Counted from the first letter of the stretch, positions 49,477 to 59,523 are shown. The stretch: 64,000 nt of DNA from Thioalkalivibrio paradoxus ARh 1 (GCF_000227685.2 NZ_CP007029.1:2640501-2704500), one strand, 5' to 3'. Notes: generated by a model not told the origin, from the sequence alone. Made by a program: numbers and translations.

Positions 49477-50433
49477 TCAACGTCGATCCGCCAGACCGGC
49501 GATCAGCCTTCGCAACCCCCGCAACGCGGTCGCAGCTTTCCGGCCCGCATGGCCCACGATGCCGCTGCCGAAGGTATTGGCGTGGTGCACGGCAAGCCCG
49601 CCCACGGCATCAGAACCCCGCCCCTCGCCGTGCGCGCACAGAGCCGCACCGAAGTCGCGTGCGCTGGCTGCGTGTGCGCTCGCCCTCGCGACCAGTTCGA
49701 CCAGGTGTTCGTCGGACCATTGGTGCCGCGCCCAACGCACGAACGGCAACAGTTGCGACCGGATCTCCGCTGCTTCCGGAAGCTCCGCTGCATGACCAAA
49801 GCCGCCACCGTGACCCACGCGATAACATGCGGTCGTGCGATCCACGTGCACAAACGGCCCGAGGCGCGCCGCCTGTAGCCAGAAAGCCCAATCCTCGTAG
49901 GCATCGAGATCAGGGAAGCGGCAATGACCGCCGTCAATCAAATGGCGTCGGAACAGGACCGAGTGAATGGGCATGAAATTCTCGTAGGCCAGGCGTAGCG
50001 AATCGAACGGATGGGCAAAGATGTCGACGGTATCCCAGTGGTCGCCGTTACGGCGAACCACCTCGACATTGCTGTAGGCGGCCGGCACTTCGGGCCGCGC
50101 ATCGAGCACCGGGACCAGGGCCCCCAAGTGATCCGGGAGAAACCAGTCATCGTCATCGAGCAGGCAGAGGTATTCGCCGCTGGCTGCATCCAGTCCCGCA
50201 TTCGCGGCACCAGCCCGCCCAAGGTGCCGGGCTGGCACGAGGTAATGATATTGGAGACCCGCTTGCCGGGCATGGCGTTGGACCAACGCCTCGACGTCCT
50301 GGCCGCCGTCGTTCACGACGATCAGCTCGATATCCCGAACGCCCTGCCGGCCTACCGAACGGAGCGCGTCAGACAGCATCTCCGGACGATTTCGGGTACG
50401 GACAACAACCGTCACCCGCGGGAATTGCGACAT
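49477..50433 (-). CDS. Family-2 glycosyltransferase
   Basis: A 318-residue inverting GT2 enzyme: VTVVVRTRNRPEMLSDALR at the N-terminus, LIVVNDGGQDVEAL, the DxD-type YLCLLDDDDWFLPDHLGAL near residue 95 and AYEDWAFWLQAARLG with the catalytic Asp. Its C-terminal part is close in pattern to the first GT domain of the 1266-residue protein divergent from it (IHSVLF and EDWxFWLQ recur). The ATG at 50433 was chosen since the family begins right after it. It is upstream of, and probably coupled to, the HAD gene. Confidence 0.9.
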   Translation of the reverse strand: MSQFPRVTVVVRTRNRPEMLSDALRSVGRQGVRDIELIVVNDGGQDVEALVQRHARQAGLQYHYLVPARHLGRAGAANAGLDAASGEYLCLLDDDDWFLPDHLGALVPVLDARPEVPAAYSNVEVVRRNGDHWDTVDIFAHPFDSLRLAYENFMPIHSVLFRRHLIDGGHCRFPDLDAYEDWAFWLQAARLGPFVHVDRTTACYRVGHGGGFGHAAELPEAAEIRSQLLPFVRWARHQWSDEHLVELVARASAHAASARDFGAALCAHGEGRGSDAVGGLAVHHANTFGSGIVGHAGRKAATALRGLRRLIAGLADRR

Positions 50434-50997
50434 CAGTGCCAGCCTCGATGGATTGCCGTGGACCCTTACGCAGCCGCAGCGAGCCGCGTGGATCGGCAAC
50501 GAGCAGGCACTGCGCCTCACATTATCGCGCCCGCCGCCGTTCGACCCAACTACCCGCACTATCGAACCCTGCGAGCGACGGGGCTGGAGCATGCGCGCGT
50601 TCGGTTCCCGGGGCGTGCAATGCCCCCAGAACGGCGCCGGCGTACTCCCGTTCCGCACAGGCGTCCAGCACCGGTCGTGTCCCGCGCCTGTCACCGCCAC
50701 AGGGTACCGACCAAGCCGCGGGCGTCGGCAACATAGCGCCCGCCCGACCGGGATGCAATGCGCCGGGATTCCGCCACGGTTCAACTGTCCGGCGATACTC
50801 GGCCGCACCATCACGATGCACACGGATCGTCAGGCACGGGAATGCCGGCGCGTGACCGCAACGCAAGCCTGATATCCGGCCACATGCCAGACCCGCGGCC
50901 ACCGGCCGGCGCGCCTTCCATGCAAGGGACGCTGTACAATGCCTAGCCTTTCGCAGTCCGCAACTCCGCGCAACACCGCCGAATCGATACAAGAATC
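50434..50997. other. Long divergent intergenic region in the glycan cluster
   Basis: 564 bp between the GT2 gene (minus) and the triple-GT gene (plus). TACAAT at about 50935-50940 is a candidate -10 element about 58 bp before the plus-strand start; no good -35 seen. A 156-codon minus-strand ORF (50992-50522) has a random-looking, Arg/Ala-rich sequence and was not accepted. Nothing else recognised. Confidence 0.4.
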
Positions 50998-53900
50998 ATG
51001 GATATGACGCCAGCCTACCTGCCGCATGGAACCGTTCTGGCCGTGGCTGGCCGCCTGGATGCCGCCTGGCTGGGCAGTGGCGCCGCCTTGCTGGAGCGAC
51101 TTCACGCAGGAGAACCAGCACTGGTCTGGGCAGAACCTGTGCCCGCCGAGTTCGAAGAACGGTTGCGGAACCTTGGGGTGATACTGCTGCACCCTGACGT
51201 AGCGATATTGGAGGACACGGCCCAAGGGCGAAGCCTGGCGTTGAACTGGCTCGCAGACCTCCTGCAGGAGCACGACGCCGCGCGCATCCACCTGTGCCCG
51301 GACGCCCCACTGGCCATGCGCGCCTCGGTGATCGAGGCCGCGCGCAGGGCGCGAACCGGCCTATGGCTCTGTTCTGGGACCACACCCCTGGCGACTGTCA
51401 CGCATGGTCTCGGCGATCCGTCGCTGCTGCAGCGCAAGCGGGAAATCGCCTCCATCCTGCCTGCAGGCGAGCGAGAAAGGATCGAGGCCCTGCAACGCTT
51501 TTATGGAATCGAGCTCGCCCTGGACACCGCGGAGGGCTACCATCAACTGGACAGCGAGGCCCTGCACCAGCGTTCCGCGGAAACGTGGCTACCACCTCCA
51601 ACCGGTGCGGGTCGCGAAGGATCCTGGCCGCTGGTCAGCGTGATCATCCGGAGCATGGACCGCCGGTCGCTCGGGGATGCACTCGACTCGGTCGCATGCC
51701 AGACCTACCCCCGGATAGAAGCGGTGGTGGTGAACGCGAAAGGGGGCGAGCATTCCCACCCCAGTTCGAAGCGCCCGGACCTCTCGGTCCGCCTGATCAA
51801 CGATGGTGGCCGTTCGCTGCCCCGTGCCGCGGCCGCCAACACCGGCCTGGAAGCGGCCCAGGGCCGGTTTGCGCTGTTCCTGGACGACGATGACCTGCTC
51901 TACCCTTCCCATCTCGAAACGCTGTACCGGGCATTGAACGCGTCGCCGGGAAGTGTCGCAGCCTACTCGGGCATTCGGGTCGAACACTATGACCCGGCCG
52001 GCCAGGTAATCCAGGTAGCGGAGCTGAACGAAACCTTCGACCGGCGTCGCCTGCTGATTCAGAACTTTCTGCCGATCCATGCCGTGCTGTTCGACCGCGA
52101 GCAGGTTGCCGCTGCCGGTTGCCGGTTCGATGAAGCCCTCGGCGTATACGAGGACTGGGACTTCTGGCTGCAGATCAGCGCTCTCTCCGAATTCGCACAT
52201 ATGCCCGAAGTCACTGCGGTTTACCGAAACTTTGGTGGTTCGGGCCTCGGGCTGGAAATCCGGGAAGTCTCGGCGACCCAAAACCGCGACCGGCTGCGCA
52301 AGAAATGGCGAACGGCAGGCGGCGAACTCCTGGACGCGGCGCTGGATTATGCGGCCGATGAGAACAACCCGTGGATCCGAACCTGGCGCCAGCAGTGCCA
52401 ATCGCAGCAAGAGGAGCAACGCCAGCGCCTTGCCGCAGCCGAGCAACGCATTCAGACGTTGCAGACCCGCCCGGACCAGATCGAGGCAATCAAATTCAAG
52501 GAAACCGTCAGGCTACATCAGGATGCGGCGGCCGCCGCGCGGGCAGAGATCACCGTACTCGAGAACCACCTGCGGTACATCCGCGAGAGCACCTCGTGGC
52601 GCATCACGCGCCCGTTGCGAATCCTGCGCATCTTGACCCGCGAATCGGGCAAGGTCGGCCGCGGCATCCTGCAACTCGCGCGCGACCATGGCGGCTGGGG
52701 AGCGCTCGCGTCCCGCGCGACCCGTTCCTTCCGGCGGTACGGCGTGCGGGTGACCCTGGGACGGGCACTGACGCATCTGGGTGTCGCCCAGCGCTTTGCC
52801 CAAGCCGACGGTGCGCTTGGCCACACCCAGTTCGCGGCACACATCGAACATGCACCTCCTCCGCCGATCGCCCCGCTGGTGCTGGAGCATGCACCGGTGG
52901 ACATCATCGTATGCGTGCACAATGCGCTCGAGGACGTGCAGCGCTGCCTGGGGTCGGTTGTCAGCCATACGTCCCCACCATACCGTCTGATCCTCGTCGA
53001 CGACGGCAGCGAAGCAGCGACACGCGACTATTTGTCCGAGTTCGCGCAGCGGCACGATTGCCTACGGCTGCGCAACGAGGCGGCGAAGGGCTACACGCTC
53101 GCCGCGAACATGGGGCTGCGCGCAAGCTCCGCGCCCTACGTGGTGCTGCTGAACAGCGATACCGTGGTTTCAAGCGAATGGCTGCCCCGCCTGCTGCGCT
53201 GCGCCGACAGCGATCCCGCGATCGCGATGGCCGGCCCTCTCAGCAACACCGCCTCCTGGCAGTCGATCCCGCGCGTGGAAGAAGCGGGCGACTGGGCCAC
53301 GAACCCGCTGCCGCAAGGCTGGGATGCGTCGGACATGGCGCAGGCAGTGGCTGGGTGCGGAGCGCCGGTATTTCCCCGCCTCCCGTTCCTGAACGGATTC
53401 TGCCTGCTGATCAAGCGCGAGGTGATCGAGCAATTCGGAGTCTTCGACGAGGAGAACTTCGCCCGCGGATACGGAGAGGAAAACGACTACAGCCTGCGCC
53501 TGTACGAGGGGGGGTGGTCGCTCGCGGTTGCCGACGACGTGTACGTTTTCCATGCCCAGTCGCGGAGTTATTCCAACGAGCGGCGCAAGCGCCTCGGTGA
53601 ACTGGCGGCCCAGGCACTGGCGCGCAAGCACGGCCAGGCGTTGATCGACCGGTTGGCGATGCGCTGCCGGCACAGCCGCGTAATGGCAGGCATCCGGGCC
53701 CGCAGCACGGTCTGCCCCGACCGGATTCGCCTGCGCCGGGAAGGCCGCGAGCGATTCGCTGGCAAGCGCGTCCTGTTCCTGCTGCCCGCCGCCGATGCCG
53801 GCGGCGGCGCGAACATCATCGTCAGCGAGGCACAGCGGATGCTGGACATGGGGGTGGATGCCGCAATCGCGAATCTCGCCGCCAACCGTCAGGACTTCGA

Positions 53901-54798
53901 ACGCGCATACCAGGGGCTCCGGCTGCCGGTGCACTACTTTCGGAGACCCGAGGAACTCGAAACTCTCGCGCATGGCTTCGACGCAGTGGTGGCCTCCATC
54001 TATTACACCGTTGCGTGGCTGCGCCCCCTGTCCGGCCGCGGCCCCGTGCTCGGCTATTACGTGCAGGACTTCGAACCGCACTGGTTCTCCGCTGGATCGC
54101 GTGAGCATCGCGAGGCGATGGATTCGTACACCCTGCTGCCCGGGCTGCGCCCGTTCTGCAAGACCGAATGGAACCGCAGCGAAGTGCAGCAGCACACTGG
54201 CGCCGAGTGTCGCGTTCTGGGCCCCAGCGTCGAGGTGGATCTTTTCCGGCCACGTCACGAACGCGTGGACGGGCGCATCGTGATCGCGGGGATGGTGCGC
54301 CCCTATTCCAGTTACCGGTCACCGGCAATGACGATGCGCATCCTCAACCAGATCAAGTCCGCACACCCCGACGAGGTCGAGATCGTGACCTTCGGGGTCG
54401 ACGAGTTCGATCCTTCGTTCCAGAATCTGCGCCCAACGGCCCCCACTCAGCACCTGGGACGACTCGGCTCGCCGGAGCTGGCAACGGTATTCGACCAGGT
54501 CGACATCTTCGTCGACTTCTCCACCTACCAGGCGATGGGCCTCACGGCGATGGAGGCGATGGCCTGCGGCGCAGCCGTGATCGTTCCGGCCGCCGGCGGC
54601 ACCACCGATTTTGCGCGGCACGAACACAACGCCCTGGTCGTCGACACCCGCGACGAAGCCCAGTGCCAGTCGGCGCTGGAGCGACTCGTCCGCGATGCCA
54701 CGCTCCGCCAGCGGCTCGGACAACAGGCCCTGACCGACATCCAGCAATTTCACCCGGAAGGCGCGGCACTGCGAATGCTTTCGGCACTGTTCGATTGA
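50998..54798 (+). CDS. Three-domain glycosyltransferase (GT2-GT2-GT4)
   Basis: A 1266-residue polypeptide. Residues 1-200 are an unassigned N-terminal domain. Residues 210-440 are GT2 domain 1 (LVSVIIRSMDRRSLGDALD, FALFLDDDDLLYPSHLE, VYEDWDFWLQ). A coiled coil (470-530) ends in the STSWRITRPLRILRI motif common in such enzymes. Residues 635-880 are GT2 domain 2 (VDIIVCVHNALEDVQRCLG, YVVLLNSDTVVSSEWL). Residues 915-1266 are a GT4/GT1-like domain (VLFLLPAADAGGGANIIVSE, then FVDFSTYQAMGLTAMEAMAC as the E-x7-E sugar-nucleotide site). It may assemble several linkages of one glycan. A second ATG two codons later is possible. Confidence 0.92.
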   Translation: MDMTPAYLPHGTVLAVAGRLDAAWLGSGAALLERLHAGEPALVWAEPVPAEFEERLRNLGVILLHPDVAILEDTAQGRSLALNWLADLLQEHDAARIHLCPDAPLAMRASVIEAARRARTGLWLCSGTTPLATVTHGLGDPSLLQRKREIASILPAGERERIEALQRFYGIELALDTAEGYHQLDSEALHQRSAETWLPPPTGAGREGSWPLVSVIIRSMDRRSLGDALDSVACQTYPRIEAVVVNAKGGEHSHPSSKRPDLSVRLINDGGRSLPRAAAANTGLEAAQGRFALFLDDDDLLYPSHLETLYRALNASPGSVAAYSGIRVEHYDPAGQVIQVAELNETFDRRRLLIQNFLPIHAVLFDREQVAAAGCRFDEALGVYEDWDFWLQISALSEFAHMPEVTAVYRNFGGSGLGLEIREVSATQNRDRLRKKWRTAGGELLDAALDYAADENNPWIRTWRQQCQSQQEEQRQRLAAAEQRIQTLQTRPDQIEAIKFKETVRLHQDAAAAARAEITVLENHLRYIRESTSWRITRPLRILRILTRESGKVGRGILQLARDHGGWGALASRATRSFRRYGVRVTLGRALTHLGVAQRFAQADGALGHTQFAAHIEHAPPPPIAPLVLEHAPVDIIVCVHNALEDVQRCLGSVVSHTSPPYRLILVDDGSEAATRDYLSEFAQRHDCLRLRNEAAKGYTLAANMGLRASSAPYVVLLNSDTVVSSEWLPRLLRCADSDPAIAMAGPLSNTASWQSIPRVEEAGDWATNPLPQGWDASDMAQAVAGCGAPVFPRLPFLNGFCLLIKREVIEQFGVFDEENFARGYGEENDYSLRLYEGGWSLAVADDVYVFHAQSRSYSNERRKRLGELAAQALARKHGQALIDRLAMRCRHSRVMAGIRARSTVCPDRIRLRREGRERFAGKRVLFLLPAADAGGGANIIVSEAQRMLDMGVDAAIANLAANRQDFERAYQGLRLPVHYFRRPEELETLAHGFDAVVASIYYTVAWLRPLSGRGPVLGYYVQDFEPHWFSAGSREHREAMDSYTLLPGLRPFCKTEWNRSEVQQHTGAECRVLGPSVEVDLFRPRHERVDGRIVIAGMVRPYSSYRSPAMTMRILNQIKSAHPDEVEIVTFGVDEFDPSFQNLRPTAPTQHLGRLGSPELATVFDQVDIFVDFSTYQAMGLTAMEAMACGAAVIVPAAGGTTDFARHEHNALVVDTRDEAQCQSALERLVRDATLRQRLGQQALTDIQQFHPEGAALRMLSALFD

Positions 54799-54838
54799 GA
54801 CCTGCGGGAACGGCCGGATGCGGCATCCGAGATGCGGC

Positions 54839-55633
54839 TCAAGCCGGAGGCTTGCGGATCAGCATTCGCACAACGCCGGGAGCAGGGTAGTATCGGTGGA
54901 CGACGACTGGGGGGCGGTCGCCCATGCTCCGCAGACAGGAACGGACCCAACGGGTACTCACCGGCTGCAGCCCGGTCTCCAGAATGACCCGGTAGCCGTG
55001 CCGCATCCGTTCCGGCAACGGTGACGCGCGCGACGACAAGAAGCGCAGCATCCAGGCCCTGAAGCCTCTCGGAAGATATTCAACCGACGGCAGGTTGGTG
55101 TGCAGTTCCTTCCAGTGATAACGGGTCGGGAACTCCAGGAAGAAGAACCCGCCAGGCCTCAGGATTCTGAAATGCTCGCGAAGATAGTCAGCGGGTGAAC
55201 GGGTGTGCTCGATGATGTGCCCCGAGAGAACCATGGAGAACGCATCGTCCGGGTAGGGAAGGCGTTCGCCGTCGTAGAGGTCGAAGCGGAAACCGGCATT
55301 CCCCCGCAGGCGCTCGCGCGCAATGTCGATGTAGATGGGTTCGACCTCGGTCCCGGCAACGCTCCGGAAACCGTATTCGCGGGCCACGATGGCTTCGGAT
55401 CCCACGGCGCAGCCGGAGATCAGGATCGCGTCCCGAGCGGCATCATCAATGCGCTGCGCGAAAAAGTCGAACCGGCTGACAAACCCGCCACGCAGGTTGA
55501 AAAGCTCGTCGACGTTGCGGTCCGGTTCCGGCTGGCCGATGCCGACAAGGTAATCGCGGAGTCGCTGCCGCAGGAGTTCCTCCCCCTGAAGCCGCAGGAG
55601 TTCCCCCCCCTGAACCGGTGCCGATGACTGCAT
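54839..55633 (-). CDS. SAM-dependent methyltransferase (class I)
   Basis: A 264-residue methyltransferase. Motif I is DAILISGCAVGSEAIVARE near residue 70, acidic loop VAGTEVEPIYIDIARERL, then DDAFSMVLSGHIIEHTRSP and LREHFRILRPGGFFFLEFP. The ATG at 55633 with GGGGGG about 5 nt upstream is preferred to 55777. Its N-terminus contains a 24-bp tandem duplication (GGELLRLQGEELLRQR). Convergent with the triple-GT gene, it may methylate the glycan or a related lipid; substrate unproven. Confidence 0.87.
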   Translation of the reverse strand: MQSSAPVQGGELLRLQGEELLRQRLRDYLVGIGQPEPDRNVDELFNLRGGFVSRFDFFAQRIDDAARDAILISGCAVGSEAIVAREYGFRSVAGTEVEPIYIDIARERLRGNAGFRFDLYDGERLPYPDDAFSMVLSGHIIEHTRSPADYLREHFRILRPGGFFFLEFPTRYHWKELHTNLPSVEYLPRGFRAWMLRFLSSRASPLPERMRHGYRVILETGLQPVSTRWVRSCLRSMGDRPPVVVHRYYPAPGVVRMLIRKPPA

Positions 55634-55918
55634 CTCGCCCCCCACAGGCGCTGTTCCCTCGATGGGCGCGTCGGAACAGCGTCTGCGAACCGCTCCCGCA
55701 CGATGAATCGCCAGAGGTCCCCGGCCGAATCCAGCCCGAAGCGCATAAGTGTAAGACCCCCACGGCCACTGGTCCAATGGGAACCGCAGGAGAACCGTGA
55801 CCGGGCTGCCGATGCGGTACCATGGGGCTGGCTCGCGGCCGTTCGGGGAAGACTAGGGATTCGGTCTGGCTCGAGCGCCGGGCGACGCAACCGCTGGTGG
55901 GGAGAGTCCTCTCGGGTC

Positions 55919-58369
55919 ATGGCGGCGACGATGCGAACCATACCCGCACATCTGCTCCCGGTGCTGATGCTCGGGACGGTGTCGCAACTCGCGCAGGTCG
56001 TGCTGCTGCGCGAGTTGCTGATGGTGTTTCACGGCAACGAGCTTTCGATCGGAATCATTCTCGCCGCCTGGATGGCCTGGGTGGCCATCGGCAGCGGCCT
56101 GGGCGCAGCGATCGCCGAGCGCACCGACCGAGTGCTGTCGGTGCTGCTGCTGAACGCGGCCGCCCTGCTGCCGCTGCTCGCGATCACGGTGCTGCTGATC
56201 CGCGGGCTGCGCGGCTTTTTCGACGTGCTGCCCGGGGCCTATCTCTCGCTGCCCGATATCGTGGTGTCGTCGCTGCTGGTGGTGGCGCCGGCCTGTCTGC
56301 TGATCGGCATGCAGTTCGTGCTGCTCGCGAAGCTCTGGCGGCGCAACACCGCGAGCGCGGACACCACGGGCGCAGGCAAGACCTATGTCGGCGAGGCCGC
56401 CGGCAACATCCTGGGCGGCATCGCGTTCACCTTCCTGCTGGTGCACACGCTGGATTCGTTCCAGACGGTGATGCTGGCCGGGATCCTGACCGGCGCCGCG
56501 GTGCTTTGGGCCAGCCGTCGCACCGCGACAACGGACGCCGCGGCAAACGCGAGGCTGCGTGCCACGGTGATGGGGCTGCTGATCGCTGCCGGAATCGCGA
56601 CGTTCTTGCTGCCGCATCTGGATCGCTGGGCCTACGACCTGCAGTGGCGCCATCTGGCCCCGGACCATGAGCTGATCGAGACGCACCAGTCCCGCTACGG
56701 CAACATCGCGATTGCTCGCCGGGATGACCAGTACAGCTTTTTCCGCAGCGGCCATCTGATGTTCTCGACCGCCGGCCCGGAGACGACGGCCGCGCATTTC
56801 GAGGAACAGGAAGCGGCGGTGTTCGCGCATTTTGCGATGGTCCAGCATCCGCAACCGGAACAGGTATTGCTGATCGGGGGCGGCTTGCGCGGCACGCTGG
56901 CCGAGATCGTCCGCCACCCGGGCGTGCGGGTCGACTACGTCGAACTCGACGCAATCCTGACCCGTGCCGCACGCCCCTACGTATCCGACGCCACGCGAGC
57001 GGCCCTGCACGATCCCCGGGTGCGACTGATACACGCCGATGGCCGGGTCTATCTGAAGGAGACTCCAGAGCGCTACGATCTGGTGCTGGTCGACGTGCCC
57101 GATCCGGCCACGGCCGTGCTGAACCGGTATTACACACAGGAGTTCTTCGCCCAGGTGCAGCGCCGGCTGAACCCTGGCGGGATCCTGGTCATCGGCGCGG
57201 TCTCCACTCCCGGCTTGCGCGGCCCCGCGGTCGCCAATCGCAACGCCACGCTCCAGCACACGCTGGCGCGCGTGTACCCGCAGGTTCTGCCGGTGGGCGA
57301 CCGCTTCCTGATTTTCCTGGCATCCGGACCCGACGGCCGGATCTCCGCGGATCCGAACGAACTGCAGCAGCGCTACCGGGAACGCGGCGTACGATCCCCA
57401 GGCTTCTCCGAGCCGCATTTCCACCTGCTGCTGGAGGAATCCAAGCTGCGGCGGATCAACTGGATCCTGCGCCATCACGGCCGCAGTCCCGACGCCCACC
57501 TCGTGCCACCGGCGGCTGCGCCGTTCCTCGCGCCTCCAGTCAGCGAGCAGCAACAGGCCGAACCGGCCCTGCCGCCCGTCAGCGACCGTCATTTCGTCAA
57601 CTCGGACTTCCGCCCGATCGGGTATTTCTACACGCTGATGTTCTGGGGCGAGCAGACCCGCACCGGGCACGCCGAAACCCTGGAACGGCTGCTGCAGATC
57701 GAATCCTGGTGGATCCTGCCGCCGATCGCGGCGGTGTTCGTCCTGGCCTTGCTGCTCCGGGTGTTCGGAAGGCGCGGCAACCGACGTCCGGACCGGCAGT
57801 TCGCGGTGGGCTTCGCGGTGTTCACGACCGGTCTATCGACGATGACCCTGCAGATCGCGCTGCTGTTCTCCTTTCAGAGTATCTACGGCTTCATCTACGA
57901 GATGGTCGGCCTGATCATCGCGATCTTCATGGCCGGCCTTGCGCTGGGCACGGCGTTGACCCAACGCTACGTGAAACACAAGGCGAGTACCGGAACGCTG
58001 GCCGCGGTGCAGCTCACCATCGCGGTCTTCGCCACCCTGATCGCGGTCGTGCTGCCACACGCGGCAGGGGTCGAATCGGCCAGCGCCGTGTTCCTGCTGT
58101 TCTCGGGCCTGACTTTCGTGTCGGGCCTGCTCAACGGCCTGGATTTTCCGCTCGCGACCGAATCGTTCCGCGCGCTGAACCGCCGTGCCGAGCGTTCCGC
58201 CGGCATGGTCTACGGCATCGAGCTTGCCGGCGCCTGCCTGGGCGCCGCCTTGGCAAGCGCCGTCGTGGCGCCTATTCTCGGAATAGTGGCCTGTTGCCTG
58301 TTGGCGGCAATCGTCAACACGACGGCATTCGCGGTACTGACGGTGTCCAGGAGCCGTAATGAACGCTGA
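55919..58369 (+). CDS. Membrane spermidine-synthase-like protein
   Basis: An 816-residue inner-membrane protein. About seven helices (LLPVLMLGTVSQLAQVVLLR onward) precede a soluble aminopropyltransferase-like domain (residues 320-520: VLLIGGGLRGTLAEIVRHP, VDYVELDAILTRAARPYV, YDLVLVDVPDPATAVLNRYY). About seven more helices follow (SLLQSIYGF-like helix pattern after residue 620). The key acidic residue of spermidine synthases (GGGDGG) is replaced by GGGLRG, so ordinary polyamine synthesis is doubtful. The start at 55919 is the first ATG before the first helix. It overlaps the Tat radical SAM gene by 11 nt; the two probably act together. Confidence 0.85.
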   Translation: MAATMRTIPAHLLPVLMLGTVSQLAQVVLLRELLMVFHGNELSIGIILAAWMAWVAIGSGLGAAIAERTDRVLSVLLLNAAALLPLLAITVLLIRGLRGFFDVLPGAYLSLPDIVVSSLLVVAPACLLIGMQFVLLAKLWRRNTASADTTGAGKTYVGEAAGNILGGIAFTFLLVHTLDSFQTVMLAGILTGAAVLWASRRTATTDAAANARLRATVMGLLIAAGIATFLLPHLDRWAYDLQWRHLAPDHELIETHQSRYGNIAIARRDDQYSFFRSGHLMFSTAGPETTAAHFEEQEAAVFAHFAMVQHPQPEQVLLIGGGLRGTLAEIVRHPGVRVDYVELDAILTRAARPYVSDATRAALHDPRVRLIHADGRVYLKETPERYDLVLVDVPDPATAVLNRYYTQEFFAQVQRRLNPGGILVIGAVSTPGLRGPAVANRNATLQHTLARVYPQVLPVGDRFLIFLASGPDGRISADPNELQQRYRERGVRSPGFSEPHFHLLLEESKLRRINWILRHHGRSPDAHLVPPAAAPFLAPPVSEQQQAEPALPPVSDRHFVNSDFRPIGYFYTLMFWGEQTRTGHAETLERLLQIESWWILPPIAAVFVLALLLRVFGRRGNRRPDRQFAVGFAVFTTGLSTMTLQIALLFSFQSIYGFIYEMVGLIIAIFMAGLALGTALTQRYVKHKASTGTLAAVQLTIAVFATLIAVVLPHAAGVESASAVFLLFSGLTFVSGLLNGLDFPLATESFRALNRRAERSAGMVYGIELAGACLGAALASAVVAPILGIVACCLLAAIVNTTAFAVLTVSRSRNER

Positions 58370-59522
58370 GCAGCCCACTGGACCGGGACTGGCCCGGCGG
58401 CAGACACTGAAAGCCGGGGTCGGGGGGCTGTGCGCGCTATGCCTTGCCCGCGTCGGGATCGGCTTGGCGCCGGCCGGGGCGCAGCCAGCGGGGACCGGCC
58501 GCGGCCTGGTCCGGCCACGGCCCGGCAGCTGGTTCCGCGAGGAAGCGAACGGGCGCGTGCATTGCCAGCTGTGCCCCTGGGCCTGCGTGCTGGAACCCGG
58601 ACAGACCGCACGCTGCCGCGTACGCAGCAATCGTGGCGGCCGGGGGTATACGCTGGCTTATGCCAACCCGGTGCTGGTTCAGGAGGACCCGGTCGAGCGG
58701 CTGCCATTCTTTCACATCCGCCCCGGCAGCCGCACGCTGTCGATTTCGACCGCGGGATGCAATCTCGACTGCAAGTTCTGTGAAGTCTGGGATATGGCGC
58801 TGGTCGACCCCGACGCGGTACATGCCTACGACATGCCGCCGGAAACGGTGCTGGAACAGGCGCGCGCGGCGGGTCTGGGCTCGATCAGCTATGCGTTCGG
58901 CGAACCCGTGGTGTTCTACGAATACATGCGCGACACCATGGCCTTGGCCAGGCGCCAGGGGCTGCTGAACCTGCTGCACACCGCCGCGTTCATCGAGCCT
59001 GAGCCGCTCCGGGAACTCTGCCGCCACCTCGATGCGGCCAACGTCGACCTGAAGGGTTTCGACCCGCGTTTCTACCGCGATGTCTGCGGCGGCGAACTCG
59101 AACCGGTGCTCCGATCACTGGAGCTGCTGCGCACGGCCGGAGTGCATCTGGAGATCACCCATCTGCTGATCCCGACGCTGAACGACGACCCCGCCACGTT
59201 GCGGCGGATGTGCATCTGGATTCGGGATGAGCTGGGCCCTGACGTGCCGCTGCATTTCGCCCGGTTCTACCCGTTGTACCGGTTGGCCAACCTGCCGCAG
59301 ACGCCGGTCTCCACGCTCGACCGCGCCCGGGAGATCGCGCTGGAGGTCGGGCTGCGCTACGTCTATATCGCGCGCGTGACCGGCCACGCAGGCGAGAACA
59401 CCTACTGCCCGGCCTGCGGGCAGCTCGCGATCCGGCGCATCGGCTTCGTGATCGGCGAGATCCATCTCGCCGAAGGCCGCTGCAGCCACTGCGGGGAACC
59501 GATTCCCGGGCGCTGGACCTGA
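58359..59522 (+). CDS. AmmeMemoRadiSam-type radical SAM protein with Tat-like signal
   Basis: A 387-residue radical SAM protein of the AmrS/PflA-like family. The SAM-binding cluster motif is CNLDCKFC (Cys134, 138, 141). An N-terminal four-Cys set CQLCPWAC and CRVRSN (69, 72, 76, 86), then DPVERLPFFHIRPG, and a C-terminal pair of CxxC knuckles (YCPACG, CSHCG) match AmrS. Unusually the first 42 residues look like a Tat signal: LARRQTLKAG followed by a Gly/Ala/Leu stretch ending APAGAQ. The start overlaps the membrane protein gene by 11 nt. Its stop is 1 nt from the stop of the convergent radical SAM gene. Confidence 0.88.
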   Translation: MNAEQPTGPGLARRQTLKAGVGGLCALCLARVGIGLAPAGAQPAGTGRGLVRPRPGSWFREEANGRVHCQLCPWACVLEPGQTARCRVRSNRGGRGYTLAYANPVLVQEDPVERLPFFHIRPGSRTLSISTAGCNLDCKFCEVWDMALVDPDAVHAYDMPPETVLEQARAAGLGSISYAFGEPVVFYEYMRDTMALARRQGLLNLLHTAAFIEPEPLRELCRHLDAANVDLKGFDPRFYRDVCGGELEPVLRSLELLRTAGVHLEITHLLIPTLNDDPATLRRMCIWIRDELGPDVPLHFARFYPLYRLANLPQTPVSTLDRAREIALEVGLRYVYIARVTGHAGENTYCPACGQLAIRRIGFVIGEIHLAEGRCSHCGEPIPGRWT

Positions 59523-59523
59523 A

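Noticed and set aside
50522-50992. 156-codon minus-strand ORF in the glycan-cluster gap
   Set aside because: Random Arg/Ala/Gly composition, no conserved motif and no ribosome site; treated as noncoding.
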